The notes under the pieces were generated by a model that saw only the letters and a program-made list of their open reading frames with translations, ran no database searches and was not told where the DNA came from. A stretch of DNA of 64,000 nt, from assembly GCF_028687615.1 (NCBI RefSeq), contig NZ_JAQTZU010000013.1, positions 42,058-106,057 of the forward strand. Direction: 5' to 3'. Source of the stretch: Methylovulum sp. GTDB taxonomy: Bacteria; Pseudomonadota; Gammaproteobacteria; Methylococcales; Methylomonadaceae. A program made the position numbers and the translations under genes. Below, in pieces: positions 59,029-64,000 of this stretch; within the stretch, counting starts at the first letter, position 1; the number at the start of each line of letters is the position of its first letter.

Positions 59029-59973
59029 TCATTGTTCAACTTCGCTATCGGGCAACCTATCCTTGATAAAATCCAACGCTATTTTTTCGCCGCCTTTAGT
59101 GGCTTTTTGCAACAAAGCAAGGTCTTGGGATAAGGTGTTTTCGTCGGTTGTGCGCCCCGCATTATCGTCGGTCTGGGGCTGTTGATTGAGTTCGGCGATC
59201 AGCTCAGGGTCGCCGGATTGGGTGATGCTGGCGGCGGCCTGTTCGCGGACAGCGGCATTTTCGTCCGTTAAGGCCTGCCGTAATGCGTCTTTGACATCGG
59301 GGTCGTCCTTATTGTCAGCTAAACCCAAGTTGTAGAGGGCGGTGGCCCGTTCCTCCGGGTTTTTTGCGGCAGTTTGTTTCAGTGTTTCTTCAAACTGGTC
59401 GCGGTCCCGTTCGGCAATAGCTTGGTGTTTGGATTGCTGCTGTGCGGGTTTTGACGGTTGCTCCGCGATGGTCCCGGCTTTTGCTGAATCGGCATGGGAC
59501 ATCGGCGTTGGGACGGATAATATCCATAGTTCTACGGGCTGTGGCTCAAGATGTGCCGTCTGGTCTGCTTTGGCGAGTTTTTCCGGCATTTTTGTCATCA
59601 TATTGACTGGTTGCCCTAACAGGCATTCGATGACCGTTTTAACGTTTGTTTCCGCACAAGTGACAGTTATGGGATTCGGCGGCAAAGCGGGATAATGGAT
59701 TTTCACCCCGGTTTTGGCGCTGAGTGTTGTTAAAATCCGGCTTAATGTGGCTTGTTTTGCCCGCAAGCGGATCGGGCCGCCTTTATTTTTCGGCAGGTCA
59801 ACTTGAATGCTGGGCTGAATGGTTTTTAGCTTGCTGTTTTGCCGCGTATTTTTTGCGGGTTCGTCACCTGCCATGGTGCTTTGTGCAATGGACAGCAGGC
59901 CTGCAACCAGCAGTACGCAATAAAGTGATGGGACGTTGATGGAAAATTTCTTGACTTCTTGAACTGGCTGCAT
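59029..59973 (-). CDS. Periplasmic protein with STN-like and HEAT-repeat domains
   Basis: A 314-residue protein with an N-terminal membrane anchor or signal (SLYCVLLVAGLLSIAQSTMA). Residues about 65-125 look like a secretin/TonB short N-terminal (STN) domain: RLRAKQATLSRILTTLSAKTGVKIHYP then ITVTCAETNVKTVIECLLG. A Pro/Gln-rich linker leads to HEAT-like helical repeats at about 200-260 (EERATALYNLGLADNKDDPDVKDALRQALTDENAAVREQAAASIT). No barrel follows, so it is not itself a TonB receptor. AGGGG precedes the start. It may be a periplasmic adaptor. Confidence 0.65.
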   Translation of the reverse strand: MQPVQEVKKFSINVPSLYCVLLVAGLLSIAQSTMAGDEPAKNTRQNSKLKTIQPSIQVDLPKNKGGPIRLRAKQATLSRILTTLSAKTGVKIHYPALPPNPITVTCAETNVKTVIECLLGQPVNMMTKMPEKLAKADQTAHLEPQPVELWILSVPTPMSHADSAKAGTIAEQPSKPAQQQSKHQAIAERDRDQFEETLKQTAAKNPEERATALYNLGLADNKDDPDVKDALRQALTDENAAVREQAAASITQSGDPELIAELNQQPQTDDNAGRTTDENTLSQDLALLQKATKGGEKIALDFIKDRLPDSEVEQ

Positions 59974-60633
59974 AGGCTTTACCCCTAAAAATATAGCTTC
60001 TTTAAGTAAGGTACGGGCAAAAGGCCTCGTCTAAATGCCCGTAGGACGCAACTCATTGGCAAGTTAGAAACTACGAATGAGTTTGGCGCGTTACGGCAAC
60101 TCGTTTGCAAACGACGAAAGACGCAGACACTAGGGCGGGCATTTACACGCGTTGACTGACGCAAAGCACATAGCGTTTTTCGTGCCAATAAATTTGAGGG
60201 AGGGGGGAACTATTGGGGATTTTTAAAACCATGCTATTTCTGCCGGAAATAGGTGCTATGTTAATGATAGCTATGGTAAAAAATAATTTTTGGCTCTTTA
60301 TGGTGAAACCCGCTTAGCTTTTATTCTGACAGTCATTAATGCCGTGTTTTAAAAAAAGCAGGTGATATGGCGTATTTTTGAAATTTTATGCAGCCTTGAA
60401 CCCCCCGTGTGGCGCGGCTTCCAGAAGAAAGTGCGTCATATCACACAACAGGTGTTTGATATGACGTAGTTTTTTAAGGAGGTCGTGCTTCAATATACGA
60501 TTAGGTTAAAAATCATACGATGGTTTATTGCTATACCGACTTTTTGCAATCACGTTGCGCGTCATGCCCATGTGGGTTGACGGTTATTTGAAGGGTGGTT
60601 AATTGGGTGAAAAGTGTGCGTAATCTGGAAAAA
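59974..60633. other. Long structured intergenic region, 660 bp
   Basis: No convincing gene. It contains nested inverted repeats: TAAATGCCCG (60032-60041) with CGGGCATTTA (60136-60145), and inside these AACTCATT with AATGAGTT. Further right, TGCGTCATATCA (60432-60443) pairs with 60457-60468 (11 of 12) and runs into GTTTTTTA, a terminator-like shape on the plus strand; a direct copy of GATATG-CGTA also lies at 60364. Confidence 0.55.
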
Positions 60634-61146
60634 TTATAACAAGCGCGTTATCTGCTGCGCCAACTCTTGACGGGTAAGTGCGCCGAGATGGCGATAAACA
60701 ATGTTTCCATTTTTATCGATGATGAAAGTCGTGGGCGCAACTATCACGCCATAGTTATGATTGAGACGGTTGTCCGTGATGACAATGGGGTAATTTACTT
60801 GATATTTTTTGGCAAAAGCTTGTACGCCAGCTTGATTGGACTGATCCATAGCCACCCCGATCACGACTAGACCTTGGCCTACGAATTGTTTTTGCACTGC
60901 CACTAAATCTGGGGTTTCCTTAAGGCAAGGCGCACACCAGGTGCCCCAAAAATTCAGCACGACGACTTTGCCTTTGTACTGTTTCAAACCCACGGTTTTG
61001 CCGCCTAGGTCGGTCAGCTCGAAGTCCGGTGCGGGAACGTCGGTGTCGGGGGGCGAGGCTAGGGCTAGGTGCATTACGCAAATCAACAGTAGTGTTACTG
61101 ATGCTAAAAATCTGGAGAGGTAAGATAAATGCCGCACAATTTTCAT
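60634..61146 (-). CDS. TlpA/ResA-like thioredoxin
   Basis: A 170-residue periplasmic thioredoxin-fold protein with an N-terminal signal anchor (LASVTLLLICVMHLALA) and active site WGTWCAPCLKE (C71, C74). APDFELTDLGGKTVGLKQYKGKVVVLNFW and the cis-Pro region VIVAPTTFIIDKNG fit TlpA/ResA reductases, used in cytochrome c or copper-site maturation. Its ATG overlaps the stop of the lipoprotein gene upstream by 4 bp, so the two are a coupled pair. Confidence 0.9.
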   Translation of the reverse strand: MKIVRHLSYLSRFLASVTLLLICVMHLALASPPDTDVPAPDFELTDLGGKTVGLKQYKGKVVVLNFWGTWCAPCLKETPDLVAVQKQFVGQGLVVIGVAMDQSNQAGVQAFAKKYQVNYPIVITDNRLNHNYGVIVAPTTFIIDKNGNIVYRHLGALTRQELAQQITRLL

Positions 61147-62414
61147 TCCGTCACCTTAACTTTAACTAAACCCAGTTTTTTACCCTGTTCGTCATGCCAG
61201 CCAACGATAACAGAACCGTTGGTTTTTACCATACGCGGCCCGGGCCATTTATAGCTTCCATTGGGCAGTGTGTGCACGGTCGTCCGGTGTTCGATCCGGC
61301 CATCGTCGAAAATTCTCGCCAGCTTGATCATTTCACCCGCCGTGCTGGAGCTGGTCCAAACCAATAAAGCCGACTGTGCGCTTTCCATTGCGATACCACT
61401 AACGCCTGTCGCATTCTCCAACTCAACGTCAATCGGGGCGGCAAAGTGACGGCTGTTGTCTTCAGAAAATGCGGCGCGGACGATCAGCTTATTGTTTAGC
61501 AATGTTGTCCAGGCGACAGCTACGGAATTTTGCAGCACAGCTATAACGGGGCCGCTAGATGGGCAACCGTCAAATACCCAGTGGTCGTTATGGATAATTT
61601 GGGGTAAACCAGGCTTATCTTGACCGATACGCATAATTGTGGGGTCCCGGATGTTGACGGGCTGAAGTCCACGGTATACCAAAAGGCCGTCCAATCCATC
61701 CGCCGCCAAAGCAGGCGGGCAACATCCGCAAAATTCCCTAGCGGCTTGCATCCCCTTTATTTGGGTGGTATCCGGCGAAATTTTGGCAACATATAAAGTT
61801 GAAGTGGTTTCAGTGTCGGTGACTGCTTTGGGATGGTCAGACGGGATTGGCTGGATAACCGGCACGTCTATCCAGGCCGTGAGCAGCGAACCATCCGCAA
61901 ACGCTGCAAGGGACGGAAGGGTTTTACCCGATGTTTCTTTTTCCTGATTGGCCTTAAGCGGTGTGCTCCAGCGATTATCGGGACTATCGGCTTTTGACAT
62001 GTAAATGTCCTGTACTTCACCGCCTGTTTTATAAGGCTTGGAAACCATAAACAGTGCCGCCAAGTTATCGCCATTGACTGGGGCGATTTGGGCATCGGCT
62101 ATGTTAGCCATGTCGGTGACCGGATTCGGCTCTGTCCATTTATCGCCTTTCCAGTTTGAAACCTGTAGATTGCCGGTTCCGCCGGGTAAATTCCGCCACC
62201 AAGCTACCGATACGGTTCCGTCAGGAAAGGCGGCCAACCGTTGTCCTATGGCGGTATTGGGGACGGGGCTAATGATCGGGGCGGAAAAAAACGGGGTTTG
62301 CGGGTCAAGCCTTAGTGCCTGGATGTTTTGGTCCGCACACCCGTTTGCCAAGATGATAAGGGTCGTTAATAGCAAAGTTTTCAATAATATTGAATCTGAA
62401 TCTGGCATATCCAC
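61143..62414 (-). CDS. Beta-propeller-like (sialidase-fold) lipoprotein
   Basis: A 423-residue lipoprotein (lipobox LANGC, C26). The mature part has repeated beta patterns with Trp and Asp-box-like turns (GTVSVAWWRNLPGG, SPDNRWSTP, SEDNSRHFAAP, SGSVIVGWHD-like ending NGSVIVGWHDEQGK), as in sialidase-type six-bladed propellers; the catalytic residues of sialidases are not evident. A FCGCCPP motif (about residue 229) is unusual and could be a redox or metal site for the thioredoxin encoded immediately downstream. Confidence 0.68.
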   Translation of the reverse strand: MDMPDSDSILLKTLLLTTLIILANGCADQNIQALRLDPQTPFFSAPIISPVPNTAIGQRLAAFPDGTVSVAWWRNLPGGTGNLQVSNWKGDKWTEPNPVTDMANIADAQIAPVNGDNLAALFMVSKPYKTGGEVQDIYMSKADSPDNRWSTPLKANQEKETSGKTLPSLAAFADGSLLTAWIDVPVIQPIPSDHPKAVTDTETTSTLYVAKISPDTTQIKGMQAAREFCGCCPPALAADGLDGLLVYRGLQPVNIRDPTIMRIGQDKPGLPQIIHNDHWVFDGCPSSGPVIAVLQNSVAVAWTTLLNNKLIVRAAFSEDNSRHFAAPIDVELENATGVSGIAMESAQSALLVWTSSSTAGEMIKLARIFDDGRIEHRTTVHTLPNGSYKWPGPRMVKTNGSVIVGWHDEQGKKLGLVKVKVTE

Positions 62415-62912
62415 TCCCGGATAATTTCCATCTAGGGTTAAAAAGTGTCGGCGATTGTATCACCCTGATACGGGGACGGAAAATTTCAGGGCACTTGCCG
62501 CTTCGACGGTCAACTCATTGACAGGCAAGCCATTAGTTTGACTAGTGGACTTTCAAGGCTTGGCCTTGGCGGTCACAAGGAGCAACTGTCATGACTTTAT
62601 TTCTTACGGAATCTTATGTCATTCAAAATGGTTCGTGTGAATGTTGCAAAAAGGCTAATGTCCACGAAAGGCACGAAAAAGTGATGCTTAACTTTCGGAT
62701 TAGCCGCGTGGCTTGATGATCTGGCGGTACAAACATTTTCGGCATTGCCTGATTCGCTGTTTTTTCGTGCCTTTCGTGGTTTTCGTGGTTTTCGTGGACA
62801 AATGCTTTAAATCAGTATGCTTCGAGTTTCAATATTGATAAGGTTTCTAGCTGGATAGGCTTTTATAACTTTATAATGCCGACATTTTTTAAGACAAGTT
62901 TGGAGAAATATT
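62415..62912. other. Intergenic region, 498 bp, with inverted repeat
   Basis: No gene. A segment at 62632-62678 repeats the 3' end of recD plus following bases (52549-52594). Its TGTCCACGAAAGGCACGAAAA part is also inverted at about 62764-62803 (TTTTCGTGCCTTTCGTGG..., then two TTTTCGTGG units), forming a large potential hairpin upstream of tyrS. Confidence 0.6.
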
Positions 62913-64000
62913 TTGCAAGCGGATGTATTGGCGACAATTTTAAGAGGCGCGGACGAAGTTCTGGTGGAAGCGGAGCTGGTCAAGAAACTGGAAGAGGGCA
63001 GGCCGTTACGGATTAAAGCGGGCTTTGACCCGACGGCGCCGGATTTGCATTTAGGGCATACGGTGCTGATCAACAAGCTCAAGCAATTTCAAGACTTAGG
63101 CCATGAAGTCTTGTTCTTGATTGGCGATTTCACGGGCATGATTGGCGATCCGACGGGTAAAAACGTCACCCGTAAGCCCTTGACCCGCGAAGCCGTGTTG
63201 GCGAATGCCCAGACCTATCAGGAACAGATTTTTAAAATCCTTGATCCTGATAAAACCCAAGTGATGTTCAATTCAACGTGGATGAACGTCATGTCACCCG
63301 CCGAATTGATCCAACTGGCAGCCAAGCACACCGTGGCGCGGATGTTGGAGCGTGATGATTTCAGCAAGCGCTTCAAAGGCGGTCAGCCGATTGCCATCCA
63401 TGAGTTTTTGTACCCCTTGATCCAAGGTTACGATTCGGTCGCTATGAAGGCCGACGTCGAATTGGGCGGGACAGACCAAAAATTCAATTTATTGATGGGG
63501 CGGCATTTGCAGGAGGTTTACGGTCAAAAACCGCAAACCATCCTCACCATGCCGATTTTGGAAGGCTTGGACGGTGTGCAGAAAATGTCCAAGTCGTTGA
63601 ACAATTATATCGGCATTGCCGATGCGGCGGACGAGATGTTCGGCAAAATCATGTCCATTTCCGATGAATTGATGTGGCGTTATTTTGAGTTGCTGAGTTT
63701 CCGGCCGATGGCGGAAATCAACCAATGGGCGCAAGAAGGCAAGGACGGGGCCAATCCGCGCAATTATAAGGTCTTGTTGGCGCAGGAAATCATCGCCCGC
63801 TTCCATGATGAAGCCGCCGCCGTCAAAGCGTTGGAAAACTTTGAGGCAAGGTTCCAGCGTGGTGCGGTACCGGATGATATAGAAGAAATCGAATTAAGAA
63901 TTGCCGGAAATGCTTATGGCATCGCCAATGTGTTGCGGGATGCGGGCTTGACGGCAAGCACATCCGAAGCCATCCGCATGGTCAACCAAGGCGCGGTGAA
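62913..64000 (+). CDS. tyrS: Tyrosyl-tRNA synthetase, cut by window end
   Basis: The first 362 codons of tyrosyl-tRNA synthetase. The start is a TTG at 62913 with GGAG 7 bp upstream, giving [17 protein letters not shown]; no ATG is available in frame nearby. The class I motifs are present: [15 protein letters not shown] (HIGH-like) and [10 protein letters not shown] (KMSKS). The RNA-binding S4-type domain begins at the end of the window ([23 protein letters not shown]). It is the TyrRS form common in gammaproteobacteria with the [11 protein letters not shown] motif. Confidence 0.95.
   Translation, partial: MQADVLATILRGADEVLVEAELVKKLEEGRPLRIKAGFDPTAPDLHLGHTVLINKLKQFQDLGHEVLFLIGDFTGMIGDPTGKNVTRKPLTREAVLANAQTYQEQIFKILDPDKTQVMFNSTWMNVMSPAELIQLAAKHTVARMLERDDFSKRFKGGQPIAIHEFLYPLIQGYDSVAMKADVELGGTDQKFNLLMGRHLQEVYGQKPQTILTMPILEGLDGVQKMSKSLNNYIGIADAADEMFGKIMSISDELMWRYFELLSFRPMAEINQWAQEGKDGANPRNYKVLLAQEIIARFHDEAAAVKALENFEARFQRGAVPDDIEEIELRIAGNAYGIANVLRDAGLTASTSEAIRMVNQGAV

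Noticed and set aside
59985..60188. Small basic minus-strand frame in the long gap
   Set aside because: Arg/Cys-rich composition and overlap with nested inverted repeats; no ribosome site.

Overview
The window reads as one contiguous stretch of the chromosome of a gammaproteobacterium with roughly balanced base composition. The sign of this is a mixture of single-copy housekeeping genes (moaA, gmk, rimO, metH, cyoE, recB, recD, the start of tyrS). A RegB/RegA-type redox two-component system beside nnrS, a Met-rich multicopper oxidase and several His/Met-rich exported proteins would fit an aerobic methanotroph-like lineage such as Methylococcales. No methane-oxidation gene is present, so that placement is an inference. 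I saw no rRNA, tRNA, CRISPR array, prophage or intact insertion sequence.

Layout. 0-8.5 kb: a minus-strand run DUF455 / nnrS / regB / regA / rlmA with overlapping or nearly touching genes, then an FAD oxidoreductase, VanZ, and a divergent HxlR-regulator/MAPEG pair. 8.5-16.7 kb: a minus-strand surface-glycan type cluster. It contains two paralogous proteins with tandem SGNH-like domains (one fused to a GT61 glycosyltransferase), a CMP-sugar synthetase, an HMGL-type aldolase with an extra C-terminal domain, an unknown protein and a small Mop-domain protein. 17-20 kb: an exported protein resembling phosphate-binding proteins and a Phd/PemK toxin-antitoxin pair. 20-36.5 kb: moaA, an RNA helicase, a Kef-type antiporter, a multicopper oxidase with a long Gly-Met repeat, an orphan VapB-like antitoxin beside a decayed second copy, gmk, rimO, an HTTM-DCC fusion, and several very small membrane or lipoprotein genes. 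36.6-43.4 kb: metH, then an AT-richer island with a SHOCT protein and an ATPase/HNH pair of the Septu (PtuA/PtuB) type. 43.6-52.6 kb: cyoE, trpD2, a glycerophosphodiesterase, and recB-recD without an adjacent recC. 53-62.4 kb: a minus-strand group of envelope proteins: an FKBP lipoprotein, a DUF4266 lipoprotein, a 915-residue fusion of a DUF3570 barrel with a second His/Met-rich barrel-like domain, two small exported proteins whose mature ends are predicted to start with His, an STN-HEAT protein, a TlpA-type thioredoxin and a beta-propeller-like lipoprotein. The window ends inside tyrS.

How the genes may work together. The regBA/nnrS/DUF455 group looks like a redox or nitric-oxide response unit. 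The 8.5-16.7 kb cluster probably decorates the cell surface or a surface protein with an unusual acidic sugar. The 54-62 kb group looks like an envelope metal (perhaps copper) or redox module. The 41-43 kb pair is likely anti-phage defence. The intergenic regions are unusually rich in inverted repeats: a cruciform-like REP dimer, a perfect 20-bp hairpin, a 20-bp terminal-inverted-repeat element, and a MITE-like element enclosing a second REP.
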